DNA from: Trichoplax sp. H2
Taxonomy: Eukaryota; Placozoa; Uniplacotomia; Trichoplacea
Length of the DNA: 64,000 nucleotides
Direction of reading: 5' to 3'
Assembly: GCA_003344405.1 (NCBI GenBank)
Contig: NOWV01000064.1
Coordinates: 310,001-374,000, forward strand
A program made the position numbers and the translations under genes. The notes beneath the pieces were generated by a model. That model saw nothing but the letters and a program-made list of their open reading frames with translations, ran no database searches and was not told the origin of the DNA. Positions 11,417 to 25,400 of the stretch are shown piece after piece (within the stretch, counting starts at the first letter, position 1; each line of letters begins with the position of its first letter).

Positions 11417-13452
11417 GTTTTCCGTGGTGATCTCGTGGAGGAGCTCCTCCTGTACGCTGGATAGAGATCTCTATGGCCCGATACGGTACGGTACCGTAGA
11501 AAGCCGAGTGCACATTGTACTGTACCTTACAGTACTTAACATTGACATACAGGATACTGTACACTGTACTGCAAGTTGCGCATAATATATGTCGCATATA
11601 ATCTTGGTACTAAACTATGAATAAATCTTACTACTACGACATCTATTTTACACACAGCTGACGAATAAGTAGCGCACGACTACCCAATATTTCAAAACGC
11701 TATTAATGCCGAAAGTTAGAAACTTAGAAAGTTAGAAGAATCTTAAAATAAATAAAATGAATTAGGCTCAGCTCTATTGGATACTTGAACCACAGTAGTC
11801 TATCTACTCAACTTACTGATCTACCGTATCCTGCTAGTGCTGTGCAGCAGTCGCTGACGGTAGCATGTCGTTATGGTGCTGATGGCTAAATCTGCAGATA
11901 CCTGCTCATACTAAGATTTCGATGCCACCTTTACGTTGGCTAAAGTAATATTGACGATTCTTTAGTCTATGTCATTGAATAGAAGGCAAATCAATCAATA
12001 CTAATACAGAAGTACTGGATGTATTATTAGTTACAGTGTGAGCCATACTCATACATTGCTCGTATTCCGTAATTAGGATAGCTCAGCTAACGTTTCTGTC
12101 AGTCAATGCCCTAATTACTGAAAGTCTTGCGAGGTCATTACAAACTACGAGAAATGACCGCTAACATTCGATATACTGTACGCGTATGCAGCCTGAAAAT
12201 AGTCATTAAATGAAAGCAGAGACTACTAAAACGAACGTGAAAGTTTTCCTTTTTACTGCACAGTACTGCAGAGTCGTAATGCATTGCCTGTAAATTTTAC
12301 GTTATCGTCAATTGTATCCAGTTGAATAAAATTTTAAAAATTATAGTATTACATCGAATCGAATCGATACTTTTACTTCAAACATTGAGTGTTGTAAATG
12401 GCATTAGCACGCAACATTACTCCTATACTATACATTGTACAGTATCTGGTAGACTAAATCATAAATAGCTCAGGGTATCGGTAATGTGTTATTGTTTTCA
12501 ACAGTTAATGGAAAAAGTTTTTCTTTTTAGTAAAGAATTAGCAATACGTAAAGTGAAGACCTTACGATCTACAGTAATTGGATATTATAATTACATCATT
12601 TAGTCGGCCTATAGGATAAAATTGATTAAAATTCGCGACTCCGGGTATTTTTTATTCCATTAATAGTAATACTTAAGATATTCGTTATGCTTATGACAGG
12701 ACAATTGATAGACGCTAATTATAATTATCAATCGAGCAAGTCAGTGTCGTATTTTAGCATTACGCATATCTGTGTATAGTATACATCTATATCGATTTAT
12801 ATTTTAGTGATATAGACATAGAATTTATACTATACGTTTTACAGGAGAATTCGTAATTACAAGATTACAAAAGGTGCAATAGAAATACTGTAAATATATC
12901 ATCAGTAATTGAATTTTATTTCTATTTGGTGCGTCTTGCATATTGTCGGCATGTAGACATAAATAAAATTTTACTGGCTGTTATAAAATTCATAGTAGAA
13001 AAATTGCGTTATCTCCATCTAATGAAAGATAGTTAACCGAGATAAAGTGCCTTCTATACGCGTAATTGGCGTATTTTAGACTTTGTAGAATTAAAATAAA
13101 AGAATTTGTATTGGATAGATTAGGATTAATTAAACAGATTTGATTAAGAAAATAGATTTCAGGTATTTTTATACATTATATCTTGTTTCGATTCAGATAT
13201 AAGAATAACTTTAATTTATAGAGCTTGATAGATATTTAGCACCGCAATATACAATGTAAATCATTGTATTGATCACGATGCTTTAAGATCGCATAACTAT
13301 CAAACAATACAAGTCGTAAATTGCTGCTAGTATTAAATCTTATATCGCTTCTTAATTTCGCAAATAAACATAATTGCTAGCTGTACATTACATGTGTATA
13401 TTATTTTACTGCATGGTCTCGTGTTGTAATAAATAGATTTAGTACAGTAAAA
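11417..13452. other. Spacer between FAM184A 3' end and MRPS26 5' end
   Basis: 2 kb without a recognisable gene. The first 170 bp carry the palindromes and GTACTGTA/TACAGTAC motifs of the MRPS26 promoter side. The remainder is AT-rich and holds the FAM184A 3' UTR. Confidence 0.5.
11437..11498. promoter_or_regulatory. Three regularly spaced perfect palindromes upstream of MRPS26
   Basis: GGAGGAGCTCCTCC (11437-11450), ATAGAGATCTCTAT (11461-11474) and TACGGTACCGTA (11487-11498) are each exactly self-complementary. Their centres are 24 and 25 bp apart, and the nearest is 21 bp upstream of the ATG. They therefore probably lie in the 5' UTR or core promoter. Binding by a dimeric factor, or cruciform potential, is inference. 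Confidence 0.6.
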
Positions 13453-16400
13453 TTAAGACACAACCGCTCTCTTTTGGGCTTTTGTGACTGAAAATTGTTG
13501 ATCCGGTAAAGGAATTGTTTTATTTAGTGAGTAGTTATGAGTTGGCGTACCAGATAACGGTTCCAACTTGCCATTAGGTGAATTAGATCGAGAATCCTTC
13601 TTGGCACTGTTTCTGATGTTAGATTGCTTTTTCTGATAATGAAAAAAAGATCGTTTATGAATTTTTCATCTAATTATGGATGCAAAATTACATTTCACTT
13701 CAGTGATAGAGTTATTATCTGATCTAAAGTTACCTTTGTAGATACCAATGGATTTATTACACCAACATTTGGCGATCTGCTAAACATTTTGTTGTAATTT
13801 TCTTCCCTATTAATAAGCTCCAGTTGATAGAATCGTTTCTCATCCTGTTTTAATATTTCATTCAAAATTCATTATACTCTAGATAAACTTTGTCTTCTGT
13901 AGTATCGACATTAGAAATTTTTAATACTCACCACTAATTTTTTGATTTCGGAATCTTTAAGTCCTAGAATCTCTTTCAGTTCTGCAATTTGTTTAACATC
14001 CTCTTCACGAGGTTCTCTATTTGCATATCTTCTTTCAGATTCTTGTAGCCTACATAATATGTATATGTATTATATCAGTAACAAGTATCGTTTGACATTT
14101 TTGCGCTATATTTTTCTCATCATTTCTAAAATATCAAATGTATTTATTCTATATCAGTAGTTAATGAGGATGCACCGTATACAATAGGACAATTATTTAT
14201 GACTTACATCTCATATAATCCGGCTATTTTTTGATGTAAAAATTCTTTAGTCTGGCTAAATTCCCCTAACATCTTTTGCTTATCTCGCATATGTTCAGCC
14301 GCTAATGAATCCATTTCAGCTTGATGGGCAACTCCTAACTGTTCTTCTTGCCGTCTATATATCGATTGTAAAAATGAATTGTTTTAACTATAGATATTAA
14401 GTATCACCATATCGACCAAGTTTATTGTCTACCAAGTAATAATTAACCACCTTAATTGAAAGCTTGCGTCCTTCTTAATTTCCTCCATTTCAGTATCTTT
14501 AGCTTTAGATTGCGAATCTAAAGAGTCAACTTTCCTATTAATTTCAGCGATCTGTTTTTGCAGGTCGCCTATTTGAATCTCACGCTGATCAATCTTAAAA
14601 TTTAATTCATAGACCAAGTTGTCATGGTCTTGATTCTGTAAAATTAATTCATAAAGACAGAACGATTTTATGTTTAGTAATTCATAGTAGGTAGTTTTAA
14701 TAAAAAATTTTGAAAGGTAACTAACAGTGAGTTTAATTTCAATCTTATAAGCAATGAATAAATTCTATTTTACCTCTCGTTTTCTTAATTCCATCGCACG
14801 CTGAAGTTCCAATCGGGAAGCTTGTAACTGTGCTGCATGCTGCTTATTTAGTTTATTAAGTTCTTCCATATGCTGATGAGATAAATCCTCTCTTAAAGAG
14901 TCTAATTATAAGAAAAGATCAGTTATAATCAAGCAATTTATAAGGAAATGTACTAAATAGAAATATATATTACCCTGTGATCGTTGATGAACTAATTGAA
15001 GTTCTTTAATATCGGCAATACGCCGTCTTTCTGCTTGCTCCCTGATGGCTTCAATGGCTAATTGGCTAGCTTTTAGCTGTTCACTAACCTCGTTTTGTGT
15101 TTCAACTTTCGTCTTTTCTTCTGTTACCTGTAATAATAGTATTCATTAGAGAGATAAAGTAGTAGCGTAATCTATGCTTAAAACTATTTTTCTCCATAAA
15201 AGTGGCGGCTATATTGATTAAGAAGTAATAAGGTTAAGATCATTTCCCAATAACTTGCCTTTAACTCATAATTATGCTTTTCATTAATATCACGTATTTC
15301 TTCCTCATACTCCTTTTTGATGGCATTAATTCGTTGTTTTACGTCATTTGTTGTCATATCAATTTGCTTCTTCATGGCGCTAATTTTTTCTTCCGTCTCT
15401 TGAATAATTTCTTTTTCTCTCTCTTTTGCTTCTTTTGACGAAGTATCTAATGTTTGCTGTAAATCTAATACTTTAGATTGCAGTTCTTTAACTTGAAAGT
15501 TAGCTTGAAATTTGACTTCAGCAATCTCTTCATCTTTAATAGTTGTTAACTTGTGTAATGCTTCTTGTTGATCTTTTAAGTGAGTCTCCTCTAATTGAGC
15601 TCGTAGCTTTAGATTTTCATTTCTATTTCACGTAATAAAATGCAATATAGTATGGATTTATATTTGGTTTGTTGCTGATAAAGAAATTACATTATATAAA
15701 TTCAATTTCCTAATTTAAAAATAGAGTCAATTATCTATTTGTAATCACAATACTCTCAGTTACTAATATGTTGCACAAACAGACCAAATGTATACTTATT
15801 TACGTACTTAAGTCGTTCGGACCAGAATGAAAGCATATCTTTGGAAACATCATCAAGTTTCTTTCTATGATTTTCTTCAGTAATTCTGATGCGACTTTCA
15901 AAATCATTTTTAATGACATTAATTTCATTCTGAAATAGTTCATATAATAGCTTTTGGTAAGTGTCCTTACAAAGAATGAGTATCTACTCCTTACAAATTA
16001 AAAACTAATCATTTGTACCGATAGCGAAGACAACTGTCGTTGCGATGTTTCTAATTCAGCAGATTTATTTGCAACAATGCCCTCATATTCGGTTACTTTC
16101 GATTTCAACGATTTGATCTGTGTAGTTTTAGAAGTCAGTTCCTCGGAAGAATTATGTACAAAGTTATTTAATCTTTTTAATTCGGTTCTGTCAGCATCAA
16201 TAGCTCTATTTAATTCCGAAATGCTAGACTTCAAATGGTTAACCACTTCTTCGTGATTTGTTATAATCTGGCTACGGTCTTGGTCATAAATTCTATCTAA
16301 TTGATGCTTTTGCTAAGGATAGATAAAATTGAACACATATATATTAAGAGTAGAAATAAAATAGCAAGCTGCATTATTCTTTAATCGATTTCTTAAATCT

Positions 16401-18183
16401 CAGTAAAAACCTTTCACATACCTCCTCTAATTTATTCTTTGCATCTTTTATTAAATTATCAATTTCCAATTTGTGTTCTCTCTTTCTTAATTCCAGTTGT
16501 TGTGTAAATTCTGCCTGAATCTGCATTTGCCTATCGGCTGCTTTCGAAGCGGCTAATTCTTTCTCTTTCTCGAAAATACTTCTCATTTCAGCTCTTTCAG
16601 CGGAGAGTTTTTCAATTTCGTTTTGTAATACCTTTATTCTTTTATTTTTAAGCTCTGATTCAACTTTATATCTTGATACCACGTCTGTCTTTTCGCTGTT
16701 GTATAACTTCATTTGTTCCATAGCAGTAGTAACAGTAACGTTCATCTCATTTACTTTACTCTCTAGCTGACGGTTGATTTCAGATAACTTTAATAATTCA
16801 GCTAATGAAAAAGAGGAATCAATTAGAATCAGAACAGATGTCAGTATATCTAGATAATGTTAAAAATACACCGGCCACAGGTATTAGGTTATTTTTAATT
16901 CGGAAATGAAATTTAGGCTACTATTAGATTAGATGCTTTTTAATAAACAGATATATTATTAAACTCTCAATTAAGTAGAAAAATTGGGTAATGATTTATG
17001 AATAGTATTTCTGTTATGCTACATATAATTTACAATTAACTTATGCGTTTAGTGATTCTAACGATATAAAGTCTTCAAGTAAGATTTTAGGCCCGATATC
17101 AGTATATAAAGTATATAGCATATTTATGGTTTAAGACTTACCATCTTTCTTAAGCAGCAAATTTTCATGTTCATCACCTCTTTCATTAGCAATCGATAGT
17201 GCTGTTTCCATTTCATTAATTCTATAAGCTGCCTTTGCTATTTCGACTTGAGCATCACCCAGTTGCTTTTCGATACCATATGTAACGCTATTGCTTGATT
17301 CCTTTTCAAATTGAATTTTCTGTAGTTGATCTTGTAAAATATGAATATATTCTTCCTTAGCGACGAAATCTGTCTTCATTTCATTAATAACTTTTTCATG
17401 TTCTGTTTCCTTTTCACTTAATGAACGGTTTGTATCTTCAATTTTTTTCTTTAATTGATCGATATAATCTTGATGACTGTTTGCTTCAGTATTCTTGATC
17501 ATATGAAGTTCTGCTTGATGATCTTGCTTCAGCTGTTCAATCTCCTTCTCATAAGTTGATTTTAAGGTAACAATTTCTTCATCCAATTTGGCAACTTTTT
17601 CATTTAAAGCTAATTTTATTGCTTCAACTTCTCGACTATGATTTTCTTTAAGTGAATCAGCAACCGACTCAAGGTTATTTATCGATGCTTGTTTAATTTC
17701 TTTAAGATGACTTACGGTTTTATCTCGATCGTCAGTTACATCTTGAAGCTGATTTTCAATTTCTTTCAGTTTTGATTCGTAATCATTTTTTAGTATTTTG
17801 TTCTCTTCTAAGTTAGTTAATTTAATTTGCTCTATTTCATCTTGTAAGCCTTTTTTAATTGTTTGAGATTCTTCTAGAGTACCTTTAATCTTATCGTAAC
17901 GATCCTGTAAATCTAAAGCTGTCTCTAGCTTTATTTTATATTGGAGCAGTTTATTCTCTGTTTCAGTAACCATTTGCTTGATTTCTTCTTCATAGCCTTC
18001 TTGTAAGCTTTGTAATGCTACCTCATGGTCGTCCAGCTTAGTATTTAGAGCATAAATAACTTTGGTTAATTGAGCGATTTTCTTGCACATCTTGACAGCG
18101 ATCTCATTAGGAGCATCCATCGGACTTCCAGTTGCGCTCTTGGTACTGGATTTACCAGCACTGTTATAAACTCGAGTTCCCAT
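13453..18183 (-). CDS. FAM184A: FAM184A-like coiled-coil protein, 12 exons, 1074 aa
   Basis: Long coiled-coil protein of poorly known function. Exons (minus): 17142-18183, 16422-16801, 16019-16312, 15808-15929, 15259-15622, 14974-15127, 14774-14901, 14451-14635, 14208-14354, 13932-14049, 13734-13844, 13453-13632; all phases close to 1074 aa (human FAM184A 1140). Diagnostic blocks: MCKKIAQLTKVIYALNTK near the N-terminus (human MSKKIAQLTKVIYALNTK), and near the C-terminus FYQLELINREENYNKMF followed by SPNVGVINPL, nearly identical to human. Between them almost every segment is charged heptad-like helix. The last exon is Ser/Lys/Pro-rich and non-helical. Intron 5 appears to use a GC donor (AAG|GCAAGT at 15258). 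FAM184A and FAM184B are not separated with certainty; the C-terminus favours A. Confidence 0.9.
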
Positions 18184-19409
18184 TTCTTTTTCAGTTAAAG
18201 TTGTATAATAAATTGAAGTTAATTTGTATTACATAGCCACAACTAAATCAACGAATCCCAATAGAAACTACTAGGTTGTTCTAAGTAGAGAGTGTAGAGT
18301 CTGTCGACGCGTGTCAACTTTATCAATCGGAAAGCTTAGCTCACGATTAAATATTCTTTCTTTTGGATTATTGCGATGATAATGAACGTGTATTATAAAT
18401 AAATGTGGTAGTTTTATAATTATAGGATTTCCAGTTGTTGCATCAATATTTGATCGATTTGCCTACAATTCTATCTTACCGTTTATCGTCGATTACACAC
18501 TTACTCGTCCATCAAAAGTTTCTATCATATTACCAGTATTTCTGTGCGCATAGGGAGGTATTACTCTAATCGGGTTTGATTCGCATGAGCTGCGTTAGTA
18601 GTTGTTTAAGTAGATATTATGCATATTATTATTATTTATTTGTTATTGAGTAATTAATGACTATGTTACTACAGCCCCATGCTAGAGTACTGTTTCTATA
18701 TACAAATTACAACGAACTTTAGAGGTAAACCACAGCAGGAGCTGTTTTGTTTTTCCCGTTGCCATAGTAAAGAGTACATCTGCGTACTTGGTGTCTGACA
18801 TTCAATCCATTTCCGCTCGATGTCCGGTCTCTAGTCTCAGTTTGTATTACGCTATTGGATTAGTATTATGTGCTTATTCATCTCTATTTTAATGCTTTTC
18901 CCTTGATTTTATGTTATTTCTTACTTTATTATTACGTCAGCCATAATCTCAGAAAATAATGAAAAAAAATTATTTTAAATGCGGGCTACCGTTCCCGTTC
19001 ATATCTGAGAAGTATGATCAGTATACAGTATAAATATCGCCATACTGGATACTGTATGACAGAATAGCACTACTACAGTAATCGTGAATAAGATACTGTT
19101 TTATACTTTACTCTCTACATATAAAAAAAGAAAATTAAAATCATCTTTCGCATCATTATAGCACTACACAGTGATCCAAGAATCAAAAAATATGCCGAGT
19201 AAACCCTTCCTTAAATGGATGAACAGTCATAAATTTCTCTTACTTGAAGACTGTACTGTGTCTAGTACACCACTACATAATGATACAATACTAGACAAGA
19301 GGACTGCTGACTGGTAGTCAGTGTCGGCGGACTGGTGCATTCTTAAGTACTTACGCATGCGTGGTATGATCCATTTTTCATGAACAAGCGTAAATAGCGT
19401 CAATTCAAT
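18184..19409. promoter_or_regulatory. Divergent FAM184A/ELMOD3 spacer
   Basis: The 1.2 kb between two start codons facing away from each other should contain both promoters. It has scattered TACTGTA, GTACTGT and ATACAGTAT motifs at 19018-19090 and 19250-19275, and a CATGCG palindrome at 19353-19362. No exon or RNA gene was seen. Confidence 0.5.
19353..19362. promoter_or_regulatory. NRF1-like palindrome ACGCATGCGT
   Basis: Perfect 10 bp palindrome with the CATGCG core, 47 bp upstream of the ELMOD3 ATG. The position suits a core promoter element. Functional use is inference. Confidence 0.4.
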
Positions 19410-22400
19410 ATGGCGACGGACGCCAAACATACTGGGCTTTCAAGCTATAAAAAGGCATTTACATTATCCAGAAAGGTACCTATAAATTTTTAAGTTGATT
19501 TGTTGTCTATTTTACCTAGTTGAAATATGGAAAATCAATGACATTGAACTAAAAGCGTCTCCTTCATAGTAAAGTCATTAATTGAGGCGTTAATCAACTG
19601 ATGATAACAAGGAATAATGAACTCTTGTATGCTATTGTCGCACTATACGAGATAGTGTTGAGGTTAACCTTAGTCAATCGATTGCTAATAACTCAATGTA
19701 TTTGCCATGCAATTCGACATCGGCGCATTTACTTACACATATGCAAATAATACAATATTAATGGCAGCTTTATCTCCAGTATTGAAATAGATATGGTATG
19801 TGCATTCTAGTTCTAAAGGTACTCGAAACAATTTAGTCTTTCCTTGTACGCATCGTGCATGAACATTACCCACAGACGTTGGCCGATTTTTGCAATACCG
19901 TGCAATAGTAACCCTATACCTTAGGATTTATATTATTTTTTTAAAATACAGATAGGTTATATTATTAGATCAGTGTCTTTGTAACCCTATCCTTTATTCA
20001 TGTATAATCCCATGATGACTCGTTTTATTATCTTATCGCTTATTATGAATATAATAATCAATCGATAGACGTACTTGTAGATCATCACGGGCAATCGCAA
20101 ATATTTTCTTTTACTCATATTATCATAGGCATACGCTGAACGATATATAAGTTTGCAGATCTCTTCATACTACCCCACCTGTAGTTTCCATTAAATAAAC
20201 ATCAATCTGAATGTTGTTGTTTTAGTAACAATTTTTTTGGATGTCATGGTAGTACTATCATTGTTAATCTAACCATTTTTAGTATTTCTTGATATCAATA
20301 AACTCCAAAATTTGTTGTTTCCTTTTTCTATCACCTTTCATTGATGCCTTCGCTCTATTCTTCGTTTCAGTGCTCTTATAGCCATTACGTGTAATAGGTA
20401 TATACTACTTTATGTGGTATTGCACGCAAAGATAAGTGTATGATATACGCTTATATGTTAGATGTATTGTAATTTTACTTTCGTTGAGGGGCTAATTTGC
20501 AGTTACTTTGGTGTAAAATTTAATATTTGAGTTTACGCGTTGTCGAGCGTCGATAAAATAATGTTGTGCAATCGATCGCTTGATATGTAGTATTATCCAT
20601 TCACTCTACATCGATGCATTATGTGTAAATGCTAACTGTACGGATTACTAGCCTTTCTACTCTTTTATAATATTATTATTCCTTTATATTCCTAGTCTAA
20701 CAAATTTATACCTGATCAAAGAGTATTGGCACCATTCGATGGTAAAGTGATCGTATTGTTTGGCCCACTATTAGTAGTACGAGACCTCATCTACAATATG
20801 GTTCAACAGCAGCCTGTTCTATTTACTGACATTATCTCACGTAAGATATCATTACACAATCGCCGTTATATATCTATCAATATATAAATAATAATGTAAT
20901 GACAATATATAGTTTTGCCCATATTTTATGAAATCTTTCACTCCTACACTATGTTATCTAAATACGATATTATACGAACACCATAGTTTTGCATGCATAT
21001 GATTAAGAGCCAATACTATATAACGAAAATCTAAGTCTACTAAAAAGATAATACCTTACTTAGAATAAACACAGGAGGGTCTATAAACGCAATAAATTAT
21101 TTGTTTACTTGGTAGATATAACTACAACACTACTGTAAATTTTGAGAAAATCCATGAGATCAACAAATTTCATCGTAGCAATAGTTCATACATTTTATTT
21201 ATACTATTCAATTCCGACTTTCGCTGCTACAATATAATTGCGTGTTCTCTGTATTGATCACCAGTCTATTCTTTATTTGCTGTTTAATGCTATCATGCTG
21301 CATTGTGTTACTTATTGTAAATGCAAGTTTTATAGGACATTGCTATTCATATGGCGTTCCTTCGCATTGTTAATCAAAGCACTGATGCTATAGTACTTTA
21401 GTTTTTTGATCCAGCTGCAGCGAAAGACAACACAAGTTGAAAACAATTAATAAATAAAATTGACAAACTCAATCCCTGGTCAAATCATTGAATATTAACG
21501 CGAATGTATTGTTGAATAATAATACGGTTACTCTGTAGATACAACTAGGCCACCAAACCCCGACGAAATTGATGGATTGGATTACTTCTTCGTCAAACGT
21601 GAAGATATGAGTATCGATGCACGAAATGGAGAATTTATCGAAATACATTTCTTAGGAGATGGCAACGATATGATTGGTATTTCTTATACTGCTTTTGAAT
21701 ATGCTACCAAGACTGGAGCCGAGAATATACTTGTATCTACTGATGTTGAAGGTATGTTCAAGTATATTACTACATGTATAATTCAATATTGGCATCTATT
21801 GAAATTCTATTCTTTAGAACTGTTATATTAACCTAGAAGGGACATTTTACAATAAATTTAGGAAATGAGCTGGTAAATCATTTTTCATTTTTTAAATGTA
21901 TTTATTTTACTTATCCGCTACGTAAGGTATGAAAGGCTTGCATAGCGCTGGATTTGAGGCTTACTACATCCATATTACGGTTAGAATTGATCTTTATCAC
22001 CATTATAACTCTTTGTCTGCTATTTCAATTGTATTATTTTTTAATTTTATTGTCCATATTTGCAGATGTTTACCTTCTTGCTATTGATTTCTTAATTTCG
22101 TTGCTACATAAACGACTGTTATATTGAAGTGAATTTCAATTGTCTACCAAGTTATCAATTAAACTGACGACAATTATTGCATTTGACTATTAAAAACTTA
22201 GGACGGGAGCGATTACGACGATATACCTGATAGTTATTATGCCAAAAGACTTGCAATTGAACCAAACTTATACAACGAAGTTTTACAACTTGCGATGGAA
22301 GGTAGATGAAATGATAAAGTTGATAACTTTCGAGACAATATCTGTTTCTATCCTAAATATTGATGAAATAAAATTTTTAATCGAATGTATTAGTTTTCTT

Positions 22401-25400
22401 TTCATACTGTGTAACTTGCATAATTACTACCCTAGTTTCGGAATCAGAAAATGCAAACGGTGAACTTCCGTTAGCCCAAGCAATCTCGGAATGGGATGCC
22501 GTAACAGAGGCTCAATCCGGTAACAATGGTGAAGGTGCATTAAAGTTAGATATACAATTTCGTAATGTTACCTTTACTTTTGATGTATTTACATTGTTCG
22601 ACTTGTTATCGATCACGATTTCGCTTCGTAAAATTAGTTAATTACACTACTTTATACGATTTATATTAGAACTAGCAAGAACTCAAAATCAAGCTCTATT
22701 AATGTCGTTCGAAGACGCTCTCAATTTTGCTAAACAACAGAATCTAGAAATATATGCAGTGAGTACTTAGAATTTATATTTATTGATTTTAATAACTTGT
22801 TATATAATTTGATTGTAATAATTAGTTAAGTAAGGAGTAATTTTACTTTTAACTATAGCTAATAAAATATCAAAGTAAAATAAATTTAGGCGTATCGCTT
22901 ACATTAAATTGACTTTTCAATATATTGTATTATTGAGAATGAGTATACTAAATACTTAATAAAAGATTCAGTTACTGCTGCTTTTAATATACTGACTTCA
23001 ACTTTTATTGATACTTAATAGAAGAATATAAAGTCAACTATACCTCGAGGAGGATTTGCGTCGATTTTAAGAAGCGTAGTAGGGCCACCAAAATTATCCA
23101 AGCACTTACATGAAGAAAGAGATTTCGTATTTATTTTGGCTCAATGTAAGGAGGCTAACGACTATGAGAAACAAATTGGAATTCATTGACTACTGCCTAT
23201 GATATTGCTGAATGATCATTTAACCTAATTTATCAATACTGTAAGGGCCATTTGACAATGAAATGCCAGAACATTTCTGGATCTTACAAACGATTTATAA
23301 GAAGTTGACTAGTAAGCATTAAGCGTTTTATAAAATAAAATAACTACGTTATGGGTCAATTCGACTGCATCCACCTTTTCTCAAGATGCTATTGCTAATT
23401 TTCAAATGTAAAATTGTCATAGATGTTAGCCATAACTGTCAAAGATACGGTAATCATTGGCAGGATATAGGGTTTCAAGGTAAGATTTTGAACAAACTAA
23501 GTTGTACGTAACGTACAGTAACTACACTGTCAATAAATTGAATATTAGCACAATCAGTGATATTAACTGATACCTTTAAGTCTATTTCAACGCTTAAGAA
23601 TTAACTATTACAGCACATGTTCTATACAATACTTTTAAAAACAACCTAAATTTTCTTTGTAGGTAGCGACCCATCCACCGATCTAAGAGGTTGCGGATTC
23701 TTAGGATTATTAACTACTCTCTACTTTGTTACCAATCCTGAACTTGGCCGATTGACAAAAGATATTTACCGCCTTTCGCAACATGAAACCCAGGTATCAT
23801 CGGCAATAATAAGCCATTAATACTCGATTTTATCTTTCATATTTTTATGTAATAAATTATTCCTACTGATTAAAATGTTCAAATTGAATACTTTCATTGT
23901 AGAATTTTCCCTTTTGTGCTATGTCTATAAACATGTCCAGAGTAGCGATGCATGCACTAAGAGAAGAAATGTTAACAAGGTATCGATTTTGTAGTACATA
24001 AAATTATTTGAAATCGTGCCGTATCGATATGCATTATTATGTACTACTTGGCTAAAAAGGTGTTGATTACTTACTGTAGAGTGAATTAAAGCTACTTCAC
24101 AATTTTAATATTATCTTCAGATTTTCAACAATTTTAATGACATTATTAATAATCCATTATATTATGAGTACTTTTAATGCACAATGCTAATTCGAGGCTT
24201 TGAATTATAGAGAATGCAACAGAAACGGAAATGTTATTAATGTGTTCTGTGAATTTTATGCTGCTGTCTTCTATTATATGTATCAGTTATGGTTGGTATC
24301 CAAATTGTTGATCTTTTTACTAGCTCTTACACTTTGATATGCACAATCACTTGAGTTAAAATAAATCTATTTTAACTTTTAATTCACAGGAAAAAGCAGA
24401 AAAAGACTATAGCTGATGCAGGTTTCCTAATTAATGGTAAATATTGTTTATAATTGCAATTCATTAAGATATTAGTTACGTCTCGATAGAGGAAAATCAC
24501 TTTAAACCTAGATAACTGAAAATACGAATTAATCTTATTAAGATTGAGTTATTCTTAATCCCCTATAGCCGTGATTTATTCCTTGATATTTCTTTTATTT
24601 TGATAAAATTTAAGAACATATTATCCATAAATTTATTCTTAATTATTTATAGATGTATCAACTTCTGCAAAGAAAAATCCAGCTAAAATATTAAAAAAAT
24701 TTCGAACAGCCGTTAAATTATTAAGCGATGATCATAGGCAATTACCAGAAGTACCAGGCAGGCTAAACGCAATGCCTGACGTTTATGGGATCCAATATCA
24801 GACAGGTAGCTTCCAAGAGAGGGAAGTTGTTGCTCGTGATACTACTAGCATATCCGCTTCATCGGAAGATAACGAAGTCCGAGATGATGAACAACAAGAA
24901 GATGATGCTGCGCATGAAAACCAAGTTAGTTCGGAAGTAGTTCAAATCGAACACCAAGGAAGAAAGTCGACGGTTGATGATTTTAGAGTGAAGGGTACCG
25001 ACATTACTAGCAACACTCAACATTACGTTAAAAGTGAAGTAGTCAGTGATCCCTCATCTCTATCAAAGACTCACTCTGTGGTCTCTAACATATCCGATAG
25101 CTCATCTTCTGATTCACAAGATAATCATTATAAGCCTGAAGTTAATAATCTAAAAAATTATGATGGATCAGATAACATTCATAGGGTGTCATCCGGGCGT
25201 GAAGCATTGGATGTTACAGAGACTGCAAGTAATCCACGATCTGTGCATATCAAAGATCAATCATTGTCAGATATTGGGGTAGTTATTAGAGAAGATGATC
25301 CTGGCAAGGTTGATAGTCAAGATTCACTGAAATTTTCTCACGCTTCCAAAACTCTAATCAATGGTAGTGATAAAGTAAATGATAAAAGCATGGAAGACAA

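Noticed and set aside
11280-11597. 105-codon minus-strand frame overlapping MRPS26 exon 1
   Set aside because: Out of frame with the MRPS26 protein; its upstream half is the palindromic promoter region.
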